Assembly (NCBI RefSeq): GCF_002872335.1
Contig: NZ_NJAG01000011.1
Span: 62,001-126,000 of the forward strand
Source: Siphonobacter sp. BAB-5405
GTDB lineage: Bacteria > Bacteroidota > Bacteroidia > Cytophagales > Spirosomataceae
Direction: 5' to 3'
Length of the DNA: 64,000 bases
A program made the translations under genes and the position numbers. Of this stretch, positions 43,401 to 52,185 are shown in pieces (position 1 is the stretch's first letter; the number at the start of each line of letters is the position of its first letter). The notes below the pieces were generated by a model. The model was not told the DNA's origin and did no database searches. It worked only from the letters and a program-made list of their open reading frames with translations.

Positions 43401-43761
43401 CGTTCACATCCGCAAACGTGGCTCCGGTACTCCAGGCGTGCTTTCCTTTGATTCCGGCTTTCTCGGAAATATCCTCAAACTTAAAATTGCCTTTGTTGAG
43501 ATATAGCTTGTTATCGCCCATGTTGGACGTTAGCAACACGTCGGGCAAACTGTCATTGTTGATGTCACCGATGGCTACGCCGCCGCCGTTGTAGAAGTTT
43601 CGGTAATTGAAAATGTTCAGTTCCTTATCGTCCTTCACTTCGTTGACGAACGTAATCCCCGTTTGTTCCGCCGGGAGCGACTCAAACAGGGTTTCTTCCT
43701 GCTTCTTTCCGCACGCGGCCAGGATCAGAATCAGGGCCATTATTCGAATCAATTGCTTCAT
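40423..43761 (-). CDS. FG-GAP/VCBS repeat lipoprotein with ASPIC/UnbV domain (CRTAC1-like) 1
   Basis: The 1112-residue protein has a lipoprotein signal (start 43761, lipobox LAAC in MALILILAACGKK). It then has many FG-GAP blades with calcium-site motifs such as DINNDSLPDVLL, DVNGDGLLDLYI, DYDRDGDLDMFL and DRDGDQDLFV, interrupted near residue 520-590 by an ASPIC/UnbV module (NGIGAKVRV, GFQSSVDLTLVFGLG, IVWPDGQQQ). These are surface/periplasmic beta-propellers that bind ligands. The upstream paralog overlaps nothing but lies only 14 bp away, so the two are coexpressed with susCD. Confidence 0.92.
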   Translation of the reverse strand: MKQLIRIMALILILAACGKKQEETLFESLPAEQTGITFVNEVKDDKELNIFNYRNFYNGGGVAIGDINNDSLPDVLLTSNMGDNKLYLNKGNFKFEDISEKAGIKGKHAWSTGATFADVNGDGLLDLYICNAGNRPNDDRANELFINNGNLTFTEKAKEYGLDDRGVSTHAAFFDYDRDGDLDMFLLNNSFMPVGRLGYKNLRNQRDYDGGHKFFENRVIHKDAAPVTTQFVDISEKAGIYGSVIGFGLGITVGDVNDDDWLDIYVSNDFYEHDYLYLNNHDGTFRESLKETFPHISLSSMGADVADVNNDGRLDIFVTEMLPGTDRRLKTTTLFESYELEQFKLSQDYHYQYMRNMLHLNNGLDAKGKLSFSDVGQYAGVAATDWSWGALLFDMDNDGQKDIFVANGLYKTISDQDFISFFSDDQTMQQVVTQGFNFAEFLPKMPSEPIPNYAFRNEGNLKFSNQAQAWGLAEPNFSNGSAYGDLDNDGDLDLIVSNVNQPLSVYRNHASDRNHQHFLRVKLKGTDQNRNGIGAKVRVHQPNRTILLQQMPNRGFQSSVDLTLVFGLGTETKIDSVTIVWPDGQQQALPKVKADTELVLDYRQSKAGVPRSEATPASYFTDATAPARLDYTHVENTFVDYNRDPLLKQMYSTQGPPLAVGDVNGDGLDDVYLGGASGSPKKLFVQQANGTFKGQELIMLDTERLYEDVAATFFDADQDGDQDLYVVSGGNEFIDGSAELEDRLYLNDGKGTFTRDRRLPLLYLNGSSVTAADFDRDGDQDLFVGSRMVSGQYGVSPQSQLLVNNGRGEFKVMTKRYIPEFSKIGMVTDAVWADVNRDSWPDLIISEDWGPVTIFLNEKGQRLARSPQLSELTGWWNRLYVRDLDGDGDLDLVAGNLGSNNRYHASAEHPAELYVNDFDRNGTMEQIINCWTETGKSYPMVLKQDLQKAVPSIKKKFLKFTDYAEKTVEDLFDESSREGMLKRSAVEDRTGVFWNDGKGNFRFEALPRDVQFSPIYGISSVDYDQDGKLDLILTGNFFECLPELGRYDANRGVVLKGMGQQKFNVVPSAQTGLIVEGQVRRSAELKTPQGTGLIFAKNGAAAQWVRTQPKPR

Positions 43762-43775
43762 GGGGTATAGGGAAT

Positions 43776-46700
43776 TCACTGAATGGGGTGCGTATGGGTT
43801 TTAAATACAAGAAGCCGATCATTGTTCCGGCTAACCAGCCAGCGGGTGCCCGCTGCCGTTCGAAGGGCCTGGATGTCGCGGATTTCGCCGTTTACCGAAA
43901 ATCCGGAAAGAGGTCCGGGACTGGCTCGGAAGTTCCCTTTGCCGTCGTTGAACAGTACCAGGCCGGGGTTTGCATTATACTGCCCCTGAGCCGGATTAAC
44001 GCTGTAGAGGTTTCCGCCGGTCAGTACGTCCGGTGTTCCGTTACCGTCCACATCGCCAATCGCGAACGCGTACAGTTTTGACCATTGGGCCGGGGCTGGC
44101 AGTTCGTGAATGACAAACCGAAGGCCGCCTTTGTTTTCCAGCCAGACGGAACTGTAGCGGTTGATTTCAAATTCAGTCGCTCCGTTCAGCTCGCCTTTAT
44201 TGAAGATGTCCTCAACGGTTTTTCCGGCGAAATCAGCGTAGGTGGTAAACTTCTTATTGATGACCGAAGGAAGCTGTTTGCCCAATTCGTCTTTGCCCGC
44301 CAGTGGGTAATACGAGCCAGATTGATCTTCGTACGCCAGAATTTGTTCGGCCTGTCCATTCGAATCGATGTCTTTCACCCACATTTTCAGATGGTTAGAG
44401 CCTTTTCGCCGAAAACGACTATTCAGACCCAGGTTACCAAGTACGACATCTTCCCGCCCGTCTTTATTGAGATCGCCCCAGGCCATACGACTCCAGAAAC
44501 CTTTCATACGGGTGGATTCCGTACCGTCGGCTTCTTCCATCCGAATGGGTTTTCGGGTGAATTTTCCACCTTTTTGTACGAAGAGTTGGGGTTGCATCCA
44601 ATCGCCGATCACCAGTAGATCGGGTTTCTGGTCGCCATCAAAGTCACTCCAGTGGGCATCCGTTAGTAAACCTGCCAACCTTAATTCGGGAGCTAGCCGA
44701 TCTGTTTGATCACTGAAATTCCCTTTCCCATCATTTACGAGCAGGAAAGACCGGGGTGGTTTACCGTAGGCATAAGCCGTCACGCGGCCCGAAACGAACA
44801 AATCAATATCCCCGTCTTTATCGAAGTCCGCCGGGTACACGCCCGACTTGTTTTCCAGCATTTTCGGTAACGCCGTACTGGCTTTGGTGAATGAACCTTT
44901 TCCGTCATTGAAGTACAACAGGTCCTGTAACTGACCCATTTCGCCGTAGTATTCGTTCCCCCCCGCAACAACGTACAGATCCAGATCACCATCCCCATCG
45001 GCATCAAAAAACGTAGCGGCTACGTGTTCAGCCGAAGAATCAGCGTCGAATGCGGGTTGCTTACTACGGACCAACTGACCGTCGGGTTTCTGCATGAATA
45101 GCTGCCCGACCTTGAGCTTGGCTCCGGGAATGTAAATATCTTCCAGGCCATCGCCGTTTATGTCACCCTTGGCCAGTCGCGGGCCTTCCGTCGAAAGCTG
45201 AAAAGGCATCAGTGGTTCGCGGCTAAAGTCAAAATAATCTTTGTTTTCGTAATGCGTGTAGGGAATAGGACCGGGCTGTACTTCTTCCAGTACGGGCGTT
45301 TCGGCGGTTTTCCACCACTGCGATACTTCCTGATTTTTGGCAGAAGCATGCCGCAAGGTCAGGTTCTGGTCCGTTTTAACATTCCGCAGGATTTCTGATT
45401 TTCCATCCGGCCAGATGACCAGCAGGCTGTCGATCACGGTCTGTTTCCCTAAACCAAACGTTAACGTAGGTTCTACGGACGATTGGAACCCGCGTACGGG
45501 GCTGTTTTGCTGGTAAAACAACTGGGTACTGTCCCGCATCAATACTTTCGCCCCGACGCCAAAAACATTCGCTTTCTCTCCCTGAAACTTTACTTTCAGG
45601 TAATGATTGCCCAGCGTCTGACGGGCTGTATTTCGATACACGCCCGCGGTCTCATTGATATCATTACTGATCAGATCCAGATCGCCGTCGTTATCCAGAT
45701 CGGCGTATACCGCTCCGTTACTTATATTTTCCTTCGCAAATCCCCAGTCCGCAGAGCGGTTTTTGAAGTTGAAATCGAAAGGCCCTTTAGCAACGCCCTG
45801 GTATAAATAATTGTGCGTTTTTCCTTCGGGCATGTGTTGAATGGATCTGCGAACGGCATCTTTCACCCGTTTATCCAAGGCGGCGTATACGGAGTCCTGA
45901 AAGACGTATTTAATGTAATCCATGTTGTTGGGTCGCCGGACGATACCGTTGGTGATGAATACGTCCTTCACGCCATCGCCGTCGTAGTCGGCCCAGAGCG
46001 GTGCCCAGCTCCAGTCCGTAGCAGCCATGCCGAGTTGGGCGGCAATATCCACGAAGCGTTTACCCTGTAGGTTTAATTGCAGACAATTGCGGGCATACTG
46101 ATAGTGATACCCATAGCTGAGTTTGAACGAAAAAACGTCGAACGCATCTTCGCCCGCCGATGATTTTTCGACGGTTTCATCTTCGGGATACATATCCAGC
46201 GTCATCACGTCCAGCCAGCCATCGTTGTTGATGTCGGCCATGTCGTTGCCCATCGAAAAGCGGCTGGTATGAGCAAAAGTCTCCTTTAGTTTTTCGGTAA
46301 ACGTGCCGTTTCCATTATTGTGATAGTAGTAATCGTCTTCGTGAAAGTCGTTGGAAACGTAAAGATCTTCCCAACCGTCGTTATCCAGATCGCCCACGGA
46401 AATCCCCAGACCGTAGCCCATGGGTGCTCCGTAGATACCCGCTTTTTCGGATACATTCACAAACAAGGGTTTCGCCTGATTTTCCTTATCAATGATTTTA
46501 TTTTCGAAGAGGTAATCCCCGGCTTCGTTATCCCGCAGAAACCGGGCATTTACGTTGTTGTACGAAATGGCTTTATGAATGGCGTGGTTGAGCAGATAGC
46601 AATCCAGGTCGCCATCGTGATCGTAATCGAAAAAGGCTGCCTGCGTTGAAAAGCCCGTAAAATCCAGCCCATACTCGGCGGCCTTTTCCGTAAAGGTTCC

Positions 46701-47174
46701 GTCGTGATTGTTGATATACAGTTCGTTGGAACCTTCCAGTCCCCGGTAATTTCCGACGGCACATACGTACATATCCAGCCAGCCGTCACCGTTGACATCG
46801 GCCATACTCACGCCCGTCTGCCAGTCGGCAAAACCGCCGACGCCCGCCTGCTCGGTAATGTCTTCAAACTTCCAGTTTCCTTTATTGAGGTATAATTTAT
46901 TCTTGCCACGGTTGCTAACGAAGTACAAATCCGTTAGTCCATCGTTGTTAATGTCTCCCGCCGCTACGCCCGCTCCATTGTAGAAATACAGGTATTCGAC
47001 AATATTCAGGCTGTCATCGTCTATAACGGTATTCTGAAACGCAATACCCGTTTGGGTCGAATCCAGCGTTTCAAACAGGGGTTTTTCATGGGAAGATGTA
47101 CAGGCCGTCAAGCCTAGTAAGAAACCACTCGCTACGATTAGTACTTTCAGGACTACGTTACACTGCTCACGCAT
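43776..47174 (-). CDS. FG-GAP/VCBS repeat lipoprotein with ASPIC/UnbV domain (CRTAC1-like) 2
   Basis: The 1132-residue protein is a paralog of the next gene, with the same order of parts. The lipobox is LTAC in FLLGLTACTSSHEK, followed by FG-GAP repeats (DINNDGLTDLYF, DVNGDGWLDMYV, DYDHDGDLDCYL, DGDGDLDLYV), an ASPIC/UnbV module (NVFGVGAKVLM, GFQSSVEPTLTFGLG, VIWPDGKSE) and further propeller blades. The tandem arrangement suggests a duplicated pair that diverged. It is 87 bp downstream of susD with an imperfect hairpin between. Confidence 0.92.
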   Translation of the reverse strand: MREQCNVVLKVLIVASGFLLGLTACTSSHEKPLFETLDSTQTGIAFQNTVIDDDSLNIVEYLYFYNGAGVAAGDINNDGLTDLYFVSNRGKNKLYLNKGNWKFEDITEQAGVGGFADWQTGVSMADVNGDGWLDMYVCAVGNYRGLEGSNELYINNHDGTFTEKAAEYGLDFTGFSTQAAFFDYDHDGDLDCYLLNHAIHKAISYNNVNARFLRDNEAGDYLFENKIIDKENQAKPLFVNVSEKAGIYGAPMGYGLGISVGDLDNDGWEDLYVSNDFHEDDYYYHNNGNGTFTEKLKETFAHTSRFSMGNDMADINNDGWLDVMTLDMYPEDETVEKSSAGEDAFDVFSFKLSYGYHYQYARNCLQLNLQGKRFVDIAAQLGMAATDWSWAPLWADYDGDGVKDVFITNGIVRRPNNMDYIKYVFQDSVYAALDKRVKDAVRRSIQHMPEGKTHNYLYQGVAKGPFDFNFKNRSADWGFAKENISNGAVYADLDNDGDLDLISNDINETAGVYRNTARQTLGNHYLKVKFQGEKANVFGVGAKVLMRDSTQLFYQQNSPVRGFQSSVEPTLTFGLGKQTVIDSLLVIWPDGKSEILRNVKTDQNLTLRHASAKNQEVSQWWKTAETPVLEEVQPGPIPYTHYENKDYFDFSREPLMPFQLSTEGPRLAKGDINGDGLEDIYIPGAKLKVGQLFMQKPDGQLVRSKQPAFDADSSAEHVAATFFDADGDGDLDLYVVAGGNEYYGEMGQLQDLLYFNDGKGSFTKASTALPKMLENKSGVYPADFDKDGDIDLFVSGRVTAYAYGKPPRSFLLVNDGKGNFSDQTDRLAPELRLAGLLTDAHWSDFDGDQKPDLLVIGDWMQPQLFVQKGGKFTRKPIRMEEADGTESTRMKGFWSRMAWGDLNKDGREDVVLGNLGLNSRFRRKGSNHLKMWVKDIDSNGQAEQILAYEDQSGSYYPLAGKDELGKQLPSVINKKFTTYADFAGKTVEDIFNKGELNGATEFEINRYSSVWLENKGGLRFVIHELPAPAQWSKLYAFAIGDVDGNGTPDVLTGGNLYSVNPAQGQYNANPGLVLFNDGKGNFRASPGPLSGFSVNGEIRDIQALRTAAGTRWLVSRNNDRLLVFKTHTHPIQ

Positions 47175-47205
47175 TGATTACTTGTTTACTGGGGCTAGTA
47201 TCAAT

Positions 47206-47238
47206 ACAGGCCCCTTCCCAACCTGGAAAGGAGCCTGT
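47206..47238 (-). terminator. Imperfect hairpin between susD and the CRTAC1-like genes
   Basis: Arms TACAGGC (47205-47211) and GCCTGTA (47233-47239) pair, with a partly matched inner stem (CCCTTCC region). It could attenuate transcription so that the downstream genes are expressed less than susCD, or protect the upstream mRNA; there is no long T run. Confidence 0.4.
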
Positions 47239-47261
47239 AAAATAAGGTAAAGCATTTGTAA

Positions 47262-48779
47262 TTAATAACCCGGATTTTGCTCCAGCAGAGGGTTACTGTT
47301 TCGCTGCGTAGCCGGAATCGGCATCAGGTTATACTTGGGATCCGTTACGGGTTTAAACTGCCATGCTTTTTGAGTAAAGGACTGGAAGCGAATCAAATCC
47401 GTACGGCGACGGCCTTCGAAAGCAAATTCCCGTCCGTATTCTTTCAGCAGGTTGTCCAGCGTCATATCGGAAGCCGTAAAATCAGCTACACCCGCCCGTT
47501 TCCGAATCTGATTGATGTAAGGCAGTGCCTCCGCTACTTTTCCCTGGCGGAATAAAGCTTCGGCCTTGGTCATCAACACGGATGCATACCGGAAAATCGG
47601 AAAGTCGTTATCCTGACTGGTAATCAAGTTATTCGCCTGAATTTCGAATTTCTGAAAACGAACCCCCTGATAAGCCAGAGCTCGTTCCAGAGCATTGATT
47701 TCCGGGGTAAAATTCACGTCGTGCCGTTGTCCATCTACGCGGTCATCGTACTGGATAACCCGTCCATCGGGACCCGTCTGCGGACCAGCTAACCACATTT
47801 TCTTACGGGCATCCTGATCGCTGAACGTTGAATAGAAATCAGCGTACGTACAGTAGCCATTCCAGGGGCTGTTGGCCAGTCCATACTTCTGCTGCAACGC
47901 GTAGTGCAGGGTACGCAATTGGAAGGTGTTCCCGGTAGCAAACGTTTTGTCGTAAGGAATGACGAAAATGTTCTCGGCTCTTGATCCGTTCCGATCGTTA
48001 TTGACGGCGAAGTTGTCCAGGAAATTCGGCGATAGCGAGTACAGTTTTGAGTTGATCACCGAGTCTGCTTCTGCGGCGGCCTGAGCCCAGCGAGGCGTAC
48101 CCGTGAAGACTCCTGCGTTCAGGTACACGTGAGCCAGCAGAGCATGTCCAGCCCCGCGTGACATCCGTCCGTACATGGCGACGCTGTTTTCATTCCGCAT
48201 CAGAGGAATCGCTTCTTTCAACTCCTTTTCAATAAAGTAGAATACGCTATCCCGGGGGCTTTGTCGGGGGTTTCCGGCAGGAGAATTTTCCGTCAGAATG
48301 GGAACCCTACCGAACAGATCCACCAGATAGTAGTAGTTCAAAGCCCGGATTCCCCGCAATTCCGCAATCGTGTTCTCCTTATTGGCTACGTTAGACTCTT
48401 TCAGAGTACCAATATTGATATTAACGTTAGCAATACTGCGGTAAAAAGCTTCCCAGGCTCCGTTAATGTTTGATGGAATAACGGGCGTAAACTGATGGCG
48501 GGCTAACTGTTGCCAGCGACCATCATCGTACCAGTCAGGTCCCCGCGTCGGTACTACCACTTCATCCGTAGTGGTTTCCTGCAACACGAAGGGATCGTCT
48601 ACGAAAGACCGTAACGTTCCGTAGGAGGAACCAATAACGGCGTTCAGATCGGATTCAGTAGCTGGGAAATTACTTGCATCGGCCCGATCGTATACGGTAG
48701 AATCCAGATTGGTACAGGATTGATTGAAAATCATCATCCCTGTAAGCCCGAGTCCGTATAAAATTTTAAGCGTTTTCAT
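47262..48779 (-). CDS. susD: RagB/SusD-family nutrient-binding lipoprotein
   Basis: The 505-residue lipoprotein has lipobox FNQSC near residue 22 and the SusD layout: SSYGTLRSFVDDPFVL, ELRGIRALNYYYLVDLFGRVPIL (the TPR-like signature), PRDSVFYFIEKELKEAIPLM and a C-terminal RRTDLIRFQSFT plus PIPATQRNSNPLLEQNPGY end. It forms the lid over its SusC partner and binds substrate at the surface. The partner susC lies upstream 72 bp on the same strand. No family-specific substrate can be named. Confidence 0.95.
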   Translation of the reverse strand: MKTLKILYGLGLTGMMIFNQSCTNLDSTVYDRADASNFPATESDLNAVIGSSYGTLRSFVDDPFVLQETTTDEVVVPTRGPDWYDDGRWQQLARHQFTPVIPSNINGAWEAFYRSIANVNINIGTLKESNVANKENTIAELRGIRALNYYYLVDLFGRVPILTENSPAGNPRQSPRDSVFYFIEKELKEAIPLMRNENSVAMYGRMSRGAGHALLAHVYLNAGVFTGTPRWAQAAAEADSVINSKLYSLSPNFLDNFAVNNDRNGSRAENIFVIPYDKTFATGNTFQLRTLHYALQQKYGLANSPWNGYCTYADFYSTFSDQDARKKMWLAGPQTGPDGRVIQYDDRVDGQRHDVNFTPEINALERALAYQGVRFQKFEIQANNLITSQDNDFPIFRYASVLMTKAEALFRQGKVAEALPYINQIRKRAGVADFTASDMTLDNLLKEYGREFAFEGRRRTDLIRFQSFTQKAWQFKPVTDPKYNLMPIPATQRNSNPLLEQNPGY

Positions 48780-48851
48780 AAGAAGTATGATATTCTATAA
48801 ATAAGCGTAAAGCCTATTACTGATTACATAATGAATTTACTCGCAACTAGC

Positions 48852-51800
48852 CTAGAACGTTAATGAAACACCAGCTACCAACGTGCGAGCCCGCGGGTAG
48901 TAAGACACAGGGTCAACGCCGGGTGACAGGTTCACCGCCCGGTTATCGTCGCTGATTGAACCATACTGGCTACGCGAGTCTCCGGTACGTACTTCTGGAT
49001 CAGCTCCACGGTATTTCGTAATAACGAAAATGTTTTGACCGGAAAGGTAGACCTGAGCATTCTGAAGAATTTTCTTCAGGCCCGGAATACGGTAACCCAA
49101 ACGGAAGTTGTCCAGGCGTACAAACGAGGCATTTTCCAGCCATAGATCCGACCAGGCAGAGGATACGCCCGTGCCGATACCCGTCGTAAACGCATCTTTC
49201 AGCAAGTTTTCGCCGGGGAACCGGTTGGGGTTCGCAAAGTAGATGTACATTCCGTTGGCTACTTTCTGACCTAAACTTCCGCGGAAGAAGATGGACAAAT
49301 CCCAGTTCTTGTACGTGAAGTTGTTTTGCCAGCCTAAGGTCAGCTTGGGTTGAGCATTACCCAGGTAAGTACGGTCGGCACCGGCAGGTTGCGTTCCTCC
49401 ACCCCCTAAATCCTGATAAATGTACTCACCCCGGTCGTTGAAACCCGTTACCCGGGGACCGTAGAACGTACCGATGGGATAGCCTTCCTGCAATACGATG
49501 GGGGAAGCAATACCGCCTTGTCCGCTACCAAAACCACCGTAAAGGATAGGGTTACTGGTGTTGTACTGAAACAGGTCGTTACTCAACGATACGATTTTAT
49601 TCGTGTTGTGAGCCAGATTCAGGGTGGTACGCCACTCGAAATCCTGTTTGCTAATGGCCTGGAAATCCAGAGCTAACTCAACCCCTTTATTGGATACCCG
49701 ACCTACGTTTGCCAGGACGTTGTTCGTTCCGGCAACGAGTTGCTGTGAACCATACCGGGAGCCAATGGCAACGGGGTAGTTAAACAACAGATCGCGGGTG
49801 TCTTTGTAGTAAAATTCCAGCGAGCCCGTCAGGCGGCCTTTCATGAAACCGAAGTCTACCCCGATGTTGGTCATGGCAGAGGTTTCCCATTTCAAGTCTG
49901 GATTCGCGTTTTGTGAGTAGAAGTAAGCCGTTTGGAATCCACCGTTGGTGTAATACGATCCTTGCGAACCGTATAAACGCCGAGCTGCGTAGTCCGCAAT
50001 ACCATCCTGGTTACCCGTGACGCCGTATCCGGCCCGCAGTTTCAAATCGCTAAAGAGGTTACTATTTTTAATGAAATCCTCTTCAATTAAACGCCAGCCC
50101 GCTGATACGGAGGGGAACCAACCCCAGCGGTTATTGGCACCGAAACGCGAAGAACCATCACGGCGAATATTGGCCGTCAACAGATACTTTTCGTTGTACG
50201 AATAGTTAAGCCGACCAATCAGACCTACCAGGATCGCTTCTGATTTATAGGAGTTTACCCGACGGTTGGTCGATCCGTCCGCGTTATCGTTACCCGATTC
50301 CAGGTTATTGTAACCAAAGGCATCGGGGAAATTGCTGTGCTCGGCACCAAAACCTTCGTTGCTAACCTTTTGATACGTATGACCTAACAGAACGCTAAAG
50401 TTGTGTTTATCAATCGTATTCGAATAGTTAACGGTGCTTTCAATCAAGCGATCCAGTACTTCCTGCGTTTCCCGACGGGCCCGCGAAATACTGTTTCCAC
50501 TACCCCGGAAATAACTGGGGATGAAGAAACCATACAGGTAATCAAACGTACTTTGCGAAGCATTCACCCCTACTTTCAAGCCTTTCACAATTTCGTAGCT
50601 GGCTTTGGCATTCAGTAAGGTCTGACGCTCTTTGCCTTCGTTCGTCAATTGCATCAGTCGAGCCAACGGGTTTTCTACTTCAAACTGTCCCTGAGGTTGG
50701 TTGAAGGTTCCGTCGGCGTTGTAGATCGGCTGCGTCGGGTTGAAACGTACCGCTGAACGCAGGGCTCCGTAATCGACGAATTTTTTGTTATTTGTCTGGT
50801 GGGACAGTAAAAGTTGAATTTCCAACCGGTCGTCCAACGCTTTCTGTACCAGGTTCAAACGAGCGTTAATCCGGTTGAATCCAGAGTTTTTCACGATGCC
50901 GGGCTGATCCAGATACACCAGTGAACCCCGGTAGCTGAATTTTTCGGCCCCACCACTGACGGCTACCGAGTGGTTCTGCGTCCAGGAAGTTTGGGTGACC
51001 TGATCAATCCAGTTGGTTGAAGCTCCAAAGTCCTGACCCGTGACGTTCCGTTCCGCTAACTTCGCCCGGAATTCGTCTGGCGTCAGGAACCCAGGACGAC
51101 GTACTTCTTTACCCATCGAGATGTAACCACTGTATTCAACCGAAGTACGACCTGCGGTACCTTTTTTAGTCGTAACAATGATTACGCCGTTTGCCCCGCG
51201 TGAACCGTAGATCGCCGCGGCAGAAGCATCTTTCAATACGTCAACCGACTGAATATCTTCCGGAGCAACGCTGTTTAACGGAGCACCGGCTACTCCGTCA
51301 ATTACAATCAGAGGCTCGGAGTTAGCAGACAGCGATGACGTTCCGCGTAGACGAATCGTAGGACGGTTGTTCGTAGGATCACTGTTGGGAGCACTGATAA
51401 CCAGACCGGAAACTTTACCCTGTACGGCCTGTAAGGGGTTGTTCAATACCCCCGCGTTAAAGTCTTTCGAGGTTACCGTAGCGGTGGCTCCAGTTACGTC
51501 CGCTTTTCGCTGCGTACCGTATCCGACTACTACTACTTCCGAAAGCGACTGAGAATTAGGCTGTAAGCTTACATTGAGTGTGGTCTGGCTGGTGATGTCA
51601 ATTTCCTGTGAAATCATACCAACCGACGTAAACCGAAGTTTAGAACCGGATGTAACGTTAATCTTATACGTTCCATCGGCGGCGGTTTGTGTACCGTTAG
51701 AGGTGCCAACGACCAGGATGCTCACCCCGGGGAGATCGCTTCCATCTTCAGCTGAAGTAACCTTTCCAGTGAGGGTTCTTTGCTGAGCCCAGGTCGTCAT

Positions 51801-51902
51801 GTTGAGAAGAATCATTAAAAGACTCAGACATGCGGTAGACCACTGTCTGAATTTACTTTTTTGACCCAACGAGCTACGCTGCAAGTAAGTCTGTTTCATC
51901 AT
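48852..51902 (-). CDS. susC: SusC/RagA-family TonB-linked outer-membrane transporter
   Basis: The 1016-residue transporter has a signal peptide, an N-terminal carboxypeptidase-regulatory-like domain (LTGKVTSAEDGSDLPGVSILVVGTSNGT), the TonB-plug region starting VVVVGYGTQRKADVTGA with the SusC signature DVLKDASAAAIYGSRGANGVIIVTTKKG, and a beta-barrel ending YYPRARTLVAGVSLTF. It imports a large ligand captured by the SusD next to it. It is the first gene of the locus; upstream is an A/T-rich 283-bp leader region and then the haloperoxidase gene on the same strand. Confidence 0.96.
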   Translation of the reverse strand: MMKQTYLQRSSLGQKSKFRQWSTACLSLLMILLNMTTWAQQRTLTGKVTSAEDGSDLPGVSILVVGTSNGTQTAADGTYKINVTSGSKLRFTSVGMISQEIDITSQTTLNVSLQPNSQSLSEVVVVGYGTQRKADVTGATATVTSKDFNAGVLNNPLQAVQGKVSGLVISAPNSDPTNNRPTIRLRGTSSLSANSEPLIVIDGVAGAPLNSVAPEDIQSVDVLKDASAAAIYGSRGANGVIIVTTKKGTAGRTSVEYSGYISMGKEVRRPGFLTPDEFRAKLAERNVTGQDFGASTNWIDQVTQTSWTQNHSVAVSGGAEKFSYRGSLVYLDQPGIVKNSGFNRINARLNLVQKALDDRLEIQLLLSHQTNNKKFVDYGALRSAVRFNPTQPIYNADGTFNQPQGQFEVENPLARLMQLTNEGKERQTLLNAKASYEIVKGLKVGVNASQSTFDYLYGFFIPSYFRGSGNSISRARRETQEVLDRLIESTVNYSNTIDKHNFSVLLGHTYQKVSNEGFGAEHSNFPDAFGYNNLESGNDNADGSTNRRVNSYKSEAILVGLIGRLNYSYNEKYLLTANIRRDGSSRFGANNRWGWFPSVSAGWRLIEEDFIKNSNLFSDLKLRAGYGVTGNQDGIADYAARRLYGSQGSYYTNGGFQTAYFYSQNANPDLKWETSAMTNIGVDFGFMKGRLTGSLEFYYKDTRDLLFNYPVAIGSRYGSQQLVAGTNNVLANVGRVSNKGVELALDFQAISKQDFEWRTTLNLAHNTNKIVSLSNDLFQYNTSNPILYGGFGSGQGGIASPIVLQEGYPIGTFYGPRVTGFNDRGEYIYQDLGGGGTQPAGADRTYLGNAQPKLTLGWQNNFTYKNWDLSIFFRGSLGQKVANGMYIYFANPNRFPGENLLKDAFTTGIGTGVSSAWSDLWLENASFVRLDNFRLGYRIPGLKKILQNAQVYLSGQNIFVITKYRGADPEVRTGDSRSQYGSISDDNRAVNLSPGVDPVSYYPRARTLVAGVSLTF

Positions 51903-52185
51903 TTGTAAGGGTTATGTATTGTATTAGTAAACTTGGTTAGAGAAAAATGCACATCTAATCAAAAAAAGACAAATCAAACTACTCGAATTTGTCTAGTATA
52001 CTATTGGATGGATACATTTTTACCGCTTTCCGGTACGCAAACTACAATATTTAGTTCATATAATACAATTTAGCCCCTAATGTTTTAAAAAAAACAATTT
52101 AAGTGTTTATACCTAGCTAAAATCCTAATTTGAATCCCTTAAAATTGTTTTTTACAAATGAGTTTTTTACACCTAAGTATTTATT
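51903..52185. other. A/T-rich leader upstream of susC
   Basis: This 283-bp region is strongly A/T-rich. On the minus strand it contains two TAGTTTG near-matches to a -7 element (at 51977-51983 and 52038-52044) but no exact consensus. No ORF was seen. Confidence 0.4.

Noticed and set aside
44085-44618. Plus-strand ORF of 177 codons, and similar ones at 40984, 43099 and 46320
   Set aside because: All are antisense to the CRTAC1-like genes. Their regular IxVxVxI pattern is the complement of the repeated DxDxDG coding units.
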